Source of the DNA: CAZVNZ01 sp964628515
Lineage (GTDB): Bacteria > Bacillota > Clostridia > Christensenellales > Christensenellaceae
NCBI GenBank assembly: GCA_964628515.1
Contig: CAZVNZ010000014.1
Location: 1 to 64,000, forward strand
Length of the DNA: 64,000 nt
Reading direction: 5' to 3'
Part shown: piece by piece, positions 25,791-34,924 of the stretch
Position numbering within the stretch: the stretch's first letter is position 1
Layout of the letters: each line of letters opens with the position of its first letter
Made by a program: the position numbers and the translations under genes
Notes under the pieces: generated by a model
Told to the model about the DNA's origin: nothing
What the model saw: only the letters and a program-made list of their open reading frames with translations
Databases searched by the model: none

Positions 25791-28688
25791 CTAAACAAGC
25801 CGTCCGAGTAAAGTGTTGCCTGCCGGGTTTTCCATTAATAATTGTAGGGAAATTGTACTAAACAGCAATTTACCATTGCCTATTTTGTATTCTCCCAAAA
25901 CCGTTTCTTTTTGCATTTTGCCATGCTCGTCTAAACCTGCGCTTGTAAGTAACTCTGTTACGCCCTTGCAAGTATAGGTGTTTGAGGCAATGGGGGTAAT
26001 ACAATCGGTTTTTTTACTGTACCAAAATTTAAAATCTTTGCTTTTGTAATTTGCTAAACTACTATGGATTTTGTTTCGTGATACAAAATTTACGGGAAGC
26101 ATACAGCATTTTTTTACAACTATTTCTCCAGCCGGTGTGGAAAAATTGCCCTTTTCCAACTCCACAAAAATAACAGCCCCCTCACGTGCTCTTTGTAGTA
26201 GGACATTGCTTAAATGGGTAATATGGCAATGCTCAAAGTCCACAATTCTTTGGGAGGAGGGAAAAACGGTATAGCTAAAGGTATTATCCGATAGTATTTT
26301 ATTATTGCCCACCAAATATGCTTTTAAGGTATACTCCACCCTGCTTTCAGCTTTAATTGCACGTATATACGCACAAGCATTGCTTTTAGTGCCGTTTGGT
26401 ATTGTTTCCGCTTTATGTTTTGCGCCTTGTACAAATTGGTTGCCTGCATAAAGCTCATATATAATGTAAGAATTCTCGTATACATCCAAACTATCGTTAG
26501 AGATGTAGCATTCGATTTCTATGTTTTCATCATCAAAATAAGCCCATTTATCCGCTCTTAATGTTATAAGAAGGGGGCGCAACGCCTTTTGATACTCGAA
26601 AAAAGCTTTTTTGGGATTTCTGTCGCAATCCACTATGGTTTTCATCCAACCCGAAGGGAAGGCATCTATAAAAAGGTGTATGGCAAAGCTAACCATATCG
26701 TCGTTTCGCCTGTATGCTTCCGTAATAATTTTAGTTGCAAAGGCTTGGTGTTTTTGGCTTTCCTCTATCCATTCCTCTATTGTATTTTGAGTATCGTAAA
26801 AAAAGTAATGAAAATCTTGCGTTTGTGCCATTACAATGTTACTGGGATTCCAACTGCCGTCTGCATTTTTTTTAAGCCACTTTTTAGGGTAGTATTTTTC
26901 CATAGTGGCTAAATCCTCTAACCCCTCCGCGCCGTATTCTCCACAACCGTAGTACCAATTTTCCTTAACGGGCATCCACCTGCCTTGATACAGCTTGCCT
27001 ATTTCTATACCATGTTCGTTATACCAAAGGGGATAACAATGGTTATCCGGCATAGACTTGGAGGGTGGGTCGTAATCTCCGTCTACATGCTTAATTACCT
27101 GCTTTTCGTTTTGGAGTCTTACAATAATGTCGGCGGCATCAAAAAACATTTCCAATTCTTTTCTGTTAAGATGTCTGTGAGGCTTGTTGTTTGCGTTGGG
27201 AAAAGGCTCGTTTATATAGCTGATTACTGTATTGCAAGCATAACTGCGTACATGTTTAGCCATTTCCTCCACTTGACGCAATGCTTCGGGAACTTTTGTG
27301 CGTCGCATCACCCCAAACAAAGGTAAATCCGTTTGCACCAAAAACCCTAATTTATCGCAATATTCGTATATTTCTTTTTGCACGGGGCGTTGGGTTATGC
27401 GCCAAAAATTCATATTACAAACTTTTGCAAGGAGTATATCTTCAATTAGTTGGTTAAAATCACCTTTAAGTACGGCTTGTTGCTCAAAGCCCATTGTGTT
27501 TGCCCCCCTAAGACGTATGGGTGTGCCGTTTAAATAATACATACCTTTTTTAGTGGAAGTGACATCTTGGGTAAAGGTGCGTATACCAAAATTTTGCGCA
27601 AAAGTGTCAACAACCTTACTGAAAGCAACCAATTTAATTTGGACTTGGTACAAATAAGGGGTATCGCACGTCCACATTTTGTAATCCTTAATTGTGGTTT
27701 CTATTTTATAGGAATTAACTCCGTTTTCAAGGGGCAGAGGGAGCATTTTGTCCTTTGTGCCGTCTATTTCGCTCATAACTTGGGAAAAGGAATCCGTGTC
27801 CGCAATTATTTTTTTGGTGAAAGGTGTGTATTCAAGGTCTTTTATTATCTCCTGCTTAAAATTACTGCCGAAAACGGAAATTAAAAGGGTAATGTCCTGC
27901 TTTTCGTAGGTAGAGTTGTAAATATCCGCATTTATGGTGATTATTTCGCCATCGGAAGTTGCAAACACATCGTGTATATGCACATTTTCTCTGACTTCAA
28001 GGGCAACTTCGTCGTAAATCCCCATACCGGGTGGGCAGTGGTGCCAGCCAAACTCCCAATCGTCGTACCCAAGACCTGTGGCGGCATACAGTTTATCTCC
28101 TTCGCAAAAATTGTACTTGTCGTCTTTGCTCCCCAAAAAAATAAAATCGTTTTTTACCACCACCTTTAAGGTGTTTGCCCCATTTTTAAGGTAGGGCGTA
28201 ATATCAAACTCGAAAGGCGCAAAAAACCCTTCGTGGCTACCTGCAAAAATGTCATTTATAAACACCTGTGCAATGTAATCCACTCCTTTAAATATAATAA
28301 AACAACTTTGGTTTTCAGAAAAAACAGGTTTTGTAAAAGTGGTTGTGTAAATAGCCGTTCTATTACCTAAAGGACCGCCGTAATGGGGTAGCTTAACCTT
28401 TGTTGTTTCCTCAAAAGGCAATAGGCGGTATTCAAATTCCTCTAAAACCTGCTTTTGTCTGTGTTGCTCCAAAACGGGTGCACACTCTGCCAAAAAAGGT
28501 TGGTAGTGCTGTTTTAGTTTGGAAATTTGCGTTTTTATATCCTCTTTTAAGGGGATGTTTAGCTCTTCTCTACAAAAAGAAGAGGATAAAATTGTTTTTT
28601 TGTCACCTTTTTTAATTCTGCCCGGAGATACTAACCCCTTTTTGTTGTTTGAAATGCCACCAGCGGCAATGTTTGCAAAAATATCCAT
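25791..28688 (-). CDS. Glycoside hydrolase family 2 enzyme
   Basis: 965 residues: N-terminal jelly-roll sugar-binding domain (about 90-240, FKGVDYIAQVFINDIFAGSHEG), immunoglobulin-like domain, and TIM barrel (about 385-690). The acid/base is the Glu of SYINEPF near residue 490, and the nucleophile is probably the first Glu of GCGEYGAEG near 584. GH2 covers beta-galactosidases, beta-mannosidases and beta-glucuronidases; specificity cannot be decided here. No signal peptide, so it acts in the cytoplasm on sugars brought in by the ABC transporter whose permease gene ends 3 nt upstream. Confidence 0.88.
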   Translation of the reverse strand: MDIFANIAAGGISNNKKGLVSPGRIKKGDKKTILSSSFCREELNIPLKEDIKTQISKLKQHYQPFLAECAPVLEQHRQKQVLEEFEYRLLPFEETTKVKLPHYGGPLGNRTAIYTTTFTKPVFSENQSCFIIFKGVDYIAQVFINDIFAGSHEGFFAPFEFDITPYLKNGANTLKVVVKNDFIFLGSKDDKYNFCEGDKLYAATGLGYDDWEFGWHHCPPGMGIYDEVALEVRENVHIHDVFATSDGEIITINADIYNSTYEKQDITLLISVFGSNFKQEIIKDLEYTPFTKKIIADTDSFSQVMSEIDGTKDKMLPLPLENGVNSYKIETTIKDYKMWTCDTPYLYQVQIKLVAFSKVVDTFAQNFGIRTFTQDVTSTKKGMYYLNGTPIRLRGANTMGFEQQAVLKGDFNQLIEDILLAKVCNMNFWRITQRPVQKEIYEYCDKLGFLVQTDLPLFGVMRRTKVPEALRQVEEMAKHVRSYACNTVISYINEPFPNANNKPHRHLNRKELEMFFDAADIIVRLQNEKQVIKHVDGDYDPPSKSMPDNHCYPLWYNEHGIEIGKLYQGRWMPVKENWYYGCGEYGAEGLEDLATMEKYYPKKWLKKNADGSWNPSNIVMAQTQDFHYFFYDTQNTIEEWIEESQKHQAFATKIITEAYRRNDDMVSFAIHLFIDAFPSGWMKTIVDCDRNPKKAFFEYQKALRPLLITLRADKWAYFDDENIEIECYISNDSLDVYENSYIIYELYAGNQFVQGAKHKAETIPNGTKSNACAYIRAIKAESRVEYTLKAYLVGNNKILSDNTFSYTVFPSSQRIVDFEHCHITHLSNVLLQRAREGAVIFVELEKGNFSTPAGEIVVKKCCMLPVNFVSRNKIHSSLANYKSKDFKFWYSKKTDCITPIASNTYTCKGVTELLTSAGLDEHGKMQKETVLGEYKIGNGKLLFSTISLQLLMENPAGNTLLGRLV

Positions 28689-28691
28689 ATT

Positions 28692-29591
28692 TTAACCCTT
28701 TACAGACCCTACTGTAAGCCCTTTAACAAAGTATTTTTGGAAAAACGGGAATAAGCAAAGCATGGGCAGTGTCGCAAGGACGCAAACCACCATTCTTGCA
28801 GATTCTGTGGGTAGTTTAGACATATCTAAGGCAACACCCGTAGAGCCGGTGTTTGTTGCTAAATATTGTACGTTGTTCATAATTCTGTATAACATATACT
28901 GCAAGGGGGTTAAATCCGGATTATCTATGTAAAGCAAGCCCAGCCACCAATCGTTCCAGTAAGTAAAGGCAACAAGCAAGCCTATGGTTGCAAGCGCAGG
29001 AGAGAGTATGGGCATAATAATTTTAAAGAAAATTCTAAACTCGCTTGCGCCGTCTATTTGTGCCGCTTCAATTAGAGAAACGGGTAAATCTTTTAGAAAA
29101 CTGCGCATTAAAAATACATACCACGGCAGTATTACATAAGGCAGTATTAAAGCCCACAACGTATCTTTCAGTTTGTATATGGTAGCCACAGTTATGTAGG
29201 ATGGAGTCATACCCACGTTAAAAAGCAGTGTAAAAAGTACCATCACCGTAAAAATTTTAGATAGTTTGAAGTCTTTGCGTGCCATAACGTAGGCAAGGGT
29301 AGATGTACAAAATAAATTCATAACTGTGCCAACGGCGGTAACGGTTATGGAAACACCGTAGGCTTTTAGTATTTGAGTGGGATTTTGCAATATAAATTTA
29401 TAGTTATCTAAAGTTAGGGCGCTTGGTATTAATTTATAGCCCTCCATAGCAAGATTTTTTTCCGGTGTTAAAGAAATGGAGATTACATAAAATATGGGCA
29501 GCACACAAAAAAGTGCAATAACCGCAAATATTATGGTGGATGGGATGTTGTGCTTTCTTAATTTTAAAGTTTTTGATTGATGTGTAGACAT
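28692..29591 (-). CDS. Sugar ABC transporter permease (LplC/YtcP-like)
   Basis: 299 residues, about six membrane helices; the ABC-contact EAA loop reads EAAQIDGASEFRIFFKIIMP. Belongs to the CUT1 oligosaccharide family, specifically the LplC/YtcP branch ending in YFVKGLTVGSVKG. Works with the permease and lipoprotein genes upstream. No ATPase gene is in the operon; CUT1 systems often borrow a shared MsmX-type ATPase encoded elsewhere. Confidence 0.93.
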   Translation of the reverse strand: MSTHQSKTLKLRKHNIPSTIIFAVIALFCVLPIFYVISISLTPEKNLAMEGYKLIPSALTLDNYKFILQNPTQILKAYGVSITVTAVGTVMNLFCTSTLAYVMARKDFKLSKIFTVMVLFTLLFNVGMTPSYITVATIYKLKDTLWALILPYVILPWYVFLMRSFLKDLPVSLIEAAQIDGASEFRIFFKIIMPILSPALATIGLLVAFTYWNDWWLGLLYIDNPDLTPLQYMLYRIMNNVQYLATNTGSTGVALDMSKLPTESARMVVCVLATLPMLCLFPFFQKYFVKGLTVGSVKG

Positions 29592-29602
29592 ATAAATTCC
29601 TC

Positions 29603-30529
29603 CTAAAACATTGCGTTTTCTCTGCTGGTTTTTCTTACAAGCATATTACTTAAAAGGACTAACGCAAAGCCTGTTACAGATTGAAACATACCGACAGCGG
29701 CAGACATACCTATATCGCCCGAGTTTTTAAGCAACCTAAATACATAGGTATCTATTACGCTTGTGGTTTCGTAAAGCATACCTGAGTTCATAGGCAAGAA
29801 ATAAAACATACCAAAGTCCGCAAACATTATTTTTCCTATTTGTAACAGAGAAAATATTATTATAACAGGAGAAATAAAGGGTATGGAAATTTTAAATATT
29901 TGTTGCAACTTATTGGCACCGTCAACTTCCGCCGCTTCGTAATACATAGGGTCTATACCTAAAAGTGCGGCGTAAAACAGTAAGGTAAAGTAGCCTATAT
30001 TTTTCCAAATAAAAGATAACAACAGTATTCCCGGCCATTTTTCCGGCTCGAAATAAAAATTTGGGGGCAATAACCCTATTTCTTCGAGGGCATTTGGTAT
30101 AACGCCAAGTGTGGGGTTTAAAAATGCGTATAAAATGTAGCCTGCCGCCACCCAAGAAATAAAATAAGGCACAAAAATAGCAGTTTGAAAGATTTTAACC
30201 TTAGTTTTTGTAAATTCGAAAAGCATTAGGGCAAGGCTTATTGCAATAACTATGGTTACAGAAATAAACATTAGATTTAAAAATATGGTGTTGCGAGTAA
30301 CAAGAGCGGCATCGTTAGATTCAAAAAAGAATTTAAAGTTATCAAAGCCAACAAAGGGACTTCCCCAAATGCCTTTAGCATAATCCATACTTTTAAAGGG
30401 AAGTACCATGCCAAATAAGGGCACATAGTAAAACGCAACTAAAAAGAAAAGACCGGGTAATGCCAAAAGTAATAATTGGTAGTTAAATCTCTTTTTGGAT
30501 ATAGTAAGTTGTTTTGGTGCTTTTTTCAT
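29603..30529 (-). CDS. Sugar ABC transporter permease (LplB/YteP-like)
   Basis: 308 residues, about six helices; EAA loop YEAAEVDGANKLQQIFKISIP. The C-terminus ends with the LplB-type SNMLVRKTSRENAMF. Partner of the LplC-like permease 11 bp downstream. The start lies about 134 bp after the lipoprotein gene, with a hairpin in between. Confidence 0.93.
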   Translation of the reverse strand: MKKAPKQLTISKKRFNYQLLLLALPGLFFLVAFYYVPLFGMVLPFKSMDYAKGIWGSPFVGFDNFKFFFESNDAALVTRNTIFLNLMFISVTIVIAISLALMLFEFTKTKVKIFQTAIFVPYFISWVAAGYILYAFLNPTLGVIPNALEEIGLLPPNFYFEPEKWPGILLLSFIWKNIGYFTLLFYAALLGIDPMYYEAAEVDGANKLQQIFKISIPFISPVIIIFSLLQIGKIMFADFGMFYFLPMNSGMLYETTSVIDTYVFRLLKNSGDIGMSAAVGMFQSVTGFALVLLSNMLVRKTSRENAMF

Positions 30530-30608
30530 TTATTGTACCCCTTCTATATTTTTATTGCTAATCCAAATAATAATGCTAAGAAAAGTATTATTAGTTCGAT
30601 TAACAGTT

Positions 30609-30641
30609 TTTAGGAAGTCGAAGGTTTTTCGACTTCCTAAA
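30609..30641 (-). other. Hairpin between solute-binding protein and permease genes
   Basis: TTTAGGAAGTCGAA and TTCGACTTCCTAAA (plus strand) form a near-perfect 14-bp stem directly after the lipoprotein gene. No long U run follows on the minus-strand RNA, so it probably acts as a partial terminator or 3'-end protector, raising binding protein over permease. Confidence 0.65.
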
Positions 30642-30663
30642 GTTAAATTTTTAAAACTTGGGT

Positions 30664-32241
30664 TTAACCTTTGTTTTTAGCCCATTCGTCAACTTGAGTT
30701 TGTACTTCCGCAATAACTTTTTGTGAGCCTGCGGACTCTAATTTAGAGATAAACTCCGGATACATTTTATCGTAATCTACAGACCCTGTTGCAAGTGCCG
30801 GATAGTATTGGTCTAATACTACTTGTATAGCCGCAATTTCTGCCTTAACCGGCTCGGGATTAAACGAGAAACCAAGTGCGGGAGACTGCTTTGCCGTTTT
30901 GTTAAGCTCGGAGGTTTCTTCCCATACTGTTGGGGATTTTCCCTCTGTTACATAGGCATTAAACTGATTGCCAAATACCCAATCAATACCCGGTGTATAT
31001 CCGGAGTCTTCTATTTGTTTAATTGTACCGTCTGCATTTTTGTTGTAATGAGTACCCTCTATGCCGTAGCATAATAGATTGTAAAGCTCGGGGTCTGTAT
31101 TAATAAGCTCTAAGAATTGCATTACAAGCTCGGGATTTTGAGAGGTGTTGCTTATAGCTGTAAGTGTAGCTATTATGCCCCCTGTTCTTAAATAAGCGTC
31201 CGAGATTTGTTGAACGGTTACACCGTCTCCGCCAAAACGTTTTGCCAATTCTTGCTCTACACCGGGTTTTACGTTACTTGCCCAGCAAGTGGGGTTTTTG
31301 TATGCGGATTGGTCTGCAACGTTGTCCGTTAGTGTAGCCGCATCTTTTCTGAAATAGCCTTTTTGATACCAATCTCTTGCCATTTTAAATAGGTTTTGCA
31401 CCTCTTCTAACTCAAATTGATTGTATACCTTTAAGTCGGTGTCTGTTAGCTTAATAACACCGGGGATATTTCTGCCGGAAACCTCGTCTAACTCCAAATC
31501 GATTAAATCGTAGGGCAGTAAGCCTTTCATATTTGCTTCTAACGGGTACATTTCGGAGTGAGACTCCATAATTTGTTTTGCTAAAGGCTCAATATCCTTC
31601 ATATCTTTAACTGTGGATAAATCAAACTTTGTTTCTTCTAAAATACGGTTGTCAACTGCAATGCCGTCGCTTGATGCCCACACCTGTTGGTTGGGTACAG
31701 AATATATTTTGCCGTTTACCTTAACGCCGTTCCAACCTGCCTCGGGTATTGTTTCCATTAACTTTGGTGCTTTTGTCAGTAATTCATCCAAAGGAATAAA
31801 GGCATTTTTACTTACGTTGTCGTAGTAGGGGTTGTTCCAACTTGATGTAAAGCATAAATCAAAAGGCTCTTGTGCGGCTATTACCATTTGCATTTTTTGC
31901 GGATGACTGCCAAAATCCGAAACTATTAAGTTTAGTTTTGCAGGTATTTTTTCCTTTAGTTTTTCGTTAAAAGCATCCAATACCTTTTGTTGATCCGGTT
32001 GGGGTGCAATAGCACCGATGTACCATTTGATTTCGTAAAGCTCTCCGTTGTTTGCAGGCGCTTCGCTTGCAGGCGCTTCGCTTGCAGGCGCTTCGCTTGC
32101 TGGTGCTTCGCTCGTGGGGGCTTCGCTCTTTGGAGCCTCGCTTGCAGGTGCTTGTTGTGCAGGTGCGCATGCCACTAATATGGTTACTGCCATTAGTACG
32201 GCTATGGCAACTGCAAATAGTTTCTTTCCGTTCTTAATCAT
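30664..32241 (-). CDS. Extracellular sugar-binding lipoprotein (LplA/YtcQ-like)
   Basis: 525 residues. Signal peptide with lipobox LVAC (Cys25) predicts a lipid-anchored protein outside the membrane; a flexible linker of ASEAP repeats follows (about 30-62), then a family 1 solute-binding fold typical of LplA/YtcQ proteins, which bind complex oligosaccharides. Operon mates are two UroD-like proteins upstream and two permeases plus GH2 downstream. The ligand is unknown. The linker is encoded by 15-bp tandem repeats (separate entry). Confidence 0.93.
   Translation of the reverse strand: MIKNGKKLFAVAIAVLMAVTILVACAPAQQAPASEAPKSEAPTSEAPASEAPASEAPASEAPANNGELYEIKWYIGAIAPQPDQQKVLDAFNEKLKEKIPAKLNLIVSDFGSHPQKMQMVIAAQEPFDLCFTSSWNNPYYDNVSKNAFIPLDELLTKAPKLMETIPEAGWNGVKVNGKIYSVPNQQVWASSDGIAVDNRILEETKFDLSTVKDMKDIEPLAKQIMESHSEMYPLEANMKGLLPYDLIDLELDEVSGRNIPGVIKLTDTDLKVYNQFELEEVQNLFKMARDWYQKGYFRKDAATLTDNVADQSAYKNPTCWASNVKPGVEQELAKRFGGDGVTVQQISDAYLRTGGIIATLTAISNTSQNPELVMQFLELINTDPELYNLLCYGIEGTHYNKNADGTIKQIEDSGYTPGIDWVFGNQFNAYVTEGKSPTVWEETSELNKTAKQSPALGFSFNPEPVKAEIAAIQVVLDQYYPALATGSVDYDKMYPEFISKLESAGSQKVIAEVQTQVDEWAKNKG
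32053..32154 (-). repeat. 15-bp tandem repeat in lipoprotein linker
   Basis: Three perfect copies of TGCAGGCGCTTCGCT (32053-32097) continue into three to four degenerate copies up to about 32154. Each unit encodes five residues (ASEAP and variants TSEAP, KSEAP). The unit length is a multiple of three, so copy changes keep frame and only alter linker length. Confidence 0.9.
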
Positions 32242-32251
32242 TTTTTTCCTC

Positions 32252-33238
32252 CTAATATCTGTTTCCTTGTTTATTAAATTCAGAGGTCATTGCCTCTAAA
32301 TATTCATCACTTTGAGCTATTGCAACAGGGTCGGGATAGGTTTTTGCTATAAATCCGCCGTTTTTTGTTGCAAGCAGTCGTAACATCTCCTCTACACGCT
32401 TTGCAATTTGCTCTTTTGTTTCGTATTGAGAACGCTGGATATCTAAGGGATTAAAAAAACATACCTTGCCTCTAAAATTATCGCTTAAATATTGCATACC
32501 CATATTATCCTGTTGGTCTAAGTTTATAACGTCAAGCCCGGCTGTAATTAAATCGGGCAAAAGCTCTGTTAAATTTCCGCATGAGTGCATAAATGTGTCT
32601 ATGCCTAAATTGTGGCAATGCTCAAATACTCTTTTATAACTTGGAATAAATATTTTTCTGAATTTCTCGGCGCTCATCATGGGGCGGTCTTGCAGTGCAA
32701 TGTCGTCTATTAAAATTATTCCGTCTGCGCCAATGCGTTTAAATTGAGATATTATTTTTATTAAACTTTTCTCTAATATTTCCGAAAGCTCTATAATTAC
32801 CCCTTCGTTTATGCCTACATTTACCATAAAATCCTCAAAACCAAATAATTCGTATACAGTTTGATTAAGTGCGTGAGGGGGCATTCCAAGTATGTATTTG
32901 CCTGTTTTTTCCTCTTCTATAAGTTTTTTTGCGTTCTCGTACCTAAAATCTTGAGAGTAATCGGGGATTTTATAGCCTTCTAAGGTTTCCCTTCCTAAAA
33001 GGGGGCTAAGCTCGCAATTAGGGCGAGAAAAATCGTCCTTACCCGTTTTCCAATACACGCCCCATTCGTCTAAATACCCCTCTTTATACGGCACATGCTC
33101 TTTGTATTTTGCAAATACCCACATCATATCCTCGCCGTATTCTTTGCCGTTAGGTACTCTGTTAGAATCAAAGTTTACGGCTAAACAATCGGGGTTTTCA
33201 AATTTTATTGTTCTTTTAACTCGCTCTTTTGAAGTCAT
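32252..33238 (-). CDS. UroD-superfamily protein (methyltransferase-like), paralogue 2
   Basis: 328 residues, TIM barrel of the uroporphyrinogen decarboxylase/MtaA-MtbA-CmuA superfamily. It has the zinc-type motif HSCGN (His218, Cys220) and the following INLDQQD strand, but the place of the third zinc ligand near residue 298 reads GGFIAKTYPD without Cys. It lacks the N-terminal arginine-rich substrate motif of true heme-pathway HemE. It sits 10 bp before the sugar-binding lipoprotein gene and 15 bp after another UroD-like gene. Function is unknown; corrinoid-linked methyl transfer on a glycan-derived compound is an inference. Confidence 0.82.
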   Translation of the reverse strand: MTSKERVKRTIKFENPDCLAVNFDSNRVPNGKEYGEDMMWVFAKYKEHVPYKEGYLDEWGVYWKTGKDDFSRPNCELSPLLGRETLEGYKIPDYSQDFRYENAKKLIEEEKTGKYILGMPPHALNQTVYELFGFEDFMVNVGINEGVIIELSEILEKSLIKIISQFKRIGADGIILIDDIALQDRPMMSAEKFRKIFIPSYKRVFEHCHNLGIDTFMHSCGNLTELLPDLITAGLDVINLDQQDNMGMQYLSDNFRGKVCFFNPLDIQRSQYETKEQIAKRVEEMLRLLATKNGGFIAKTYPDPVAIAQSDEYLEAMTSEFNKQGNRY

Positions 33239-33253
33239 AGTTTCTCCTTGTAT

Positions 33254-34327
33254 TTATGCTAATGCAGTTTTTAGTTTATCGTACAGTTTTTGTGCGTCGT
33301 ACAAACTGTCCGCTTTGCCTTGAATTAATATGTTTCTTTTTTTGGGAATTTCTCCGCTTAAAAGTTTATCTAACCACTTTTGGTTTGTGTTGCCCACAGA
33401 CCAATCGCAAAACATAACAGTAACATTTTCGGGCGCTTGCTCGCACACCTCACAAATATCGTGGTATTGGGAGTCTATTTCTAAAGAGTACATTTCATTT
33501 ATGGTAAAAAGGCTTTTTAATATTTGCTTATGTTCTCCGCAATAATGAATTCTGCCCCCACCCATAGCTTTTAGAAATCTTTTGTCCTCTTTTATTATAA
33601 ATTCGTCGTATAAAGCAGGGCTTATCATTTGCAAAGAGCAATTAGAAATTCTAGCCCCACCCTTCCACAGCCCGCCGGAGTCGTAAAACATCCCCTCTAT
33701 ATCTGTTATGTATGGCTTACTTTGCTCTATCCAGTAAATCATGTAGTCTGTAACTTTCGCAAGCAAGGTGCGTACCTCTTTAGAATTATCGTAAAAATCG
33801 TATAAAATGTCGTTTCCTCTAATTAAATGGGCGCTGTTAAAAGTGCTTTGCACATCCGGATGTTGAAAGGGGTATAAACCCGCTAAATTTGCTTTGTAAT
33901 ATTTGCTGTATTCTATAAGTTTTTGCCCTAATTGGTGATTCATATCGGGCATCGACATGGTGTATACATCATCTATGTTGCGTAAGGGATGGGTTTTTGC
34001 GGCAGGCAAGCTACCTTCAAAATACGCAAGCTCGCTCCCAAAGGCGGCGGCAATTTGGGCTGTGCCAAACTCTACACGCACCATTGGGATATAGTCGTCT
34101 TTAATTTCTAAGTGTAAATCTGCAATTTGTTTGCTCCACTCAAGCATTTTTTGAGGGCTGTCAAGCACCTTGTCTATGGGAGCTAAATTTTTAGGCGAAA
34201 TACTTATATTTACAAGGGGCTCGCAACTTTTATAGTTATTGTTAAGCGCCTTGTATTTTTGCTCGGTTTTTTTTATATGCTCTAAATATGAATTATATTC
34301 TTTTTCTGTATGCAAAATTATTTCCAC
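33254..34327 (-). CDS. UroD-superfamily protein, paralogue 1 of the lpl-like operon
   Basis: 357 residues counted from a GTG start. The AAGGGTGG just there is better spaced as an SD for TTG at residue 5 (34315), which may be the real start. The motif RIHYCG (His261, Cys263) marks the superfamily; a third Cys is not found in the C-terminal part (ILIQGKAD). The sequence is more divergent than its neighbours, with an N-terminal extension of about 40 residues. It is the first gene of the minus-strand operon with another UroD-like gene, the sugar transporter and GH2. Its substrate is unknown. Confidence 0.75.
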   Translation of the reverse strand: MEIILHTEKEYNSYLEHIKKTEQKYKALNNNYKSCEPLVNISISPKNLAPIDKVLDSPQKMLEWSKQIADLHLEIKDDYIPMVRVEFGTAQIAAAFGSELAYFEGSLPAAKTHPLRNIDDVYTMSMPDMNHQLGQKLIEYSKYYKANLAGLYPFQHPDVQSTFNSAHLIRGNDILYDFYDNSKEVRTLLAKVTDYMIYWIEQSKPYITDIEGMFYDSGGLWKGGARISNCSLQMISPALYDEFIIKEDKRFLKAMGGGRIHYCGEHKQILKSLFTINEMYSLEIDSQYHDICEVCEQAPENVTVMFCDWSVGNTNQKWLDKLLSGEIPKKRNILIQGKADSLYDAQKLYDKLKTALA

Positions 34328-34710
34328 CCTTCAAATATTCTTAAATAATAATTTGGCTTTAAAACTCTTTATTACTTTTATAATAGATTTGCGTTTTTTA
34401 AACGTGTTGCTTGCCTTTTATTTGCGATAAGGCAATTTTGCTTTGCTTAATAACAAATATATCACAATCAAAATAAATTAAAACTGTAAATATCGTTGGT
34501 TTTATGAAAAAAATGTATTTCACAGGGTAAAAATTGTAATATCTTGAGATTTTTTGTAAAATATGTTTTACATAAAAAGCCCATTAAATAAAGAAAAACC
34601 CTCTTAACAAAAAAAGTGTCGATTTTTACAGTATAAAATATGCAATAATCAAAAAACAGCTATTTTATAAGATTTTTACATAATTTACGCTACTGTAAAA
34701 AAATGCACAT

Positions 34711-34752
34711 GCAAATATATACTGTAAAATTGTGCAGTAGGCAAATATATAC
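34711..34752 (+). repeat. 12-bp direct repeats upstream of the GH36 promoter
   Basis: GCAAATATATAC occurs at 34711-34722 and 34741-34752, 30 bp apart, ending 18 bp before the -35 box. The position suits an activator site. No matching regulator is adjacent; the membrane-bound AraC protein at 22 kb is a candidate. Confidence 0.5.
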
Positions 34753-34770
34753 AAATGCAGTTTATTACGG

Positions 34771-34798
34771 TTGACACTCAAATTAAAAAAGATATAAT
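34771..34798 (+). promoter_or_regulatory. Consensus sigma-A promoter of the GH36-uroD operon
   Basis: TTGACA (34771-34776), 16-bp spacer, TATAAT (34793-34798): both hexamers are perfect. The predicted leader is about 120 nt before GH36. Confidence 0.8.
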
Positions 34799-34924
34799 AA
34801 GCTTAGCACTAAAGATTAAGCCTTAATTTTTAACCGATTCAAATACATTTTTTATAGATTTACCAATTTTTTTAAACTGTACAAAGTAACTTTGCATAAC
34901 TATATTTTACTTAGGAGTTAGTAT

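Larger units (their letters stand above)
34328..34924. other. 597-bp divergent regulatory region
   Basis: A very AT-rich gap between the minus-strand lpl-like operon and the plus-strand GH36 operon, with no credible gene. It contains a consensus promoter (34771-34798) and direct repeats (34711-34752) for the GH36 side, GATTTTTACA twice (34621 and 34671), a hairpin TTGCCTT/AAGGCAA (34411-34435) that would lie in the leader of the minus-strand operon, and a plausible minus-strand extended -10 (TGATATATT) near 34456-34464. The long gap fits control by more than one regulator. Confidence 0.6.

Noticed and set aside
32053..32154. CRISPR-like array
   Set aside because: Repeats are directly tandem without spacers and keep the reading frame of a lipoprotein linker.
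32048..32299. Plus-strand alanine/serine-rich open frames over the lipoprotein repeat
   Set aside because: They only reflect the 15-bp repeat read on the wrong strand; the minus-strand lipoprotein is certain.
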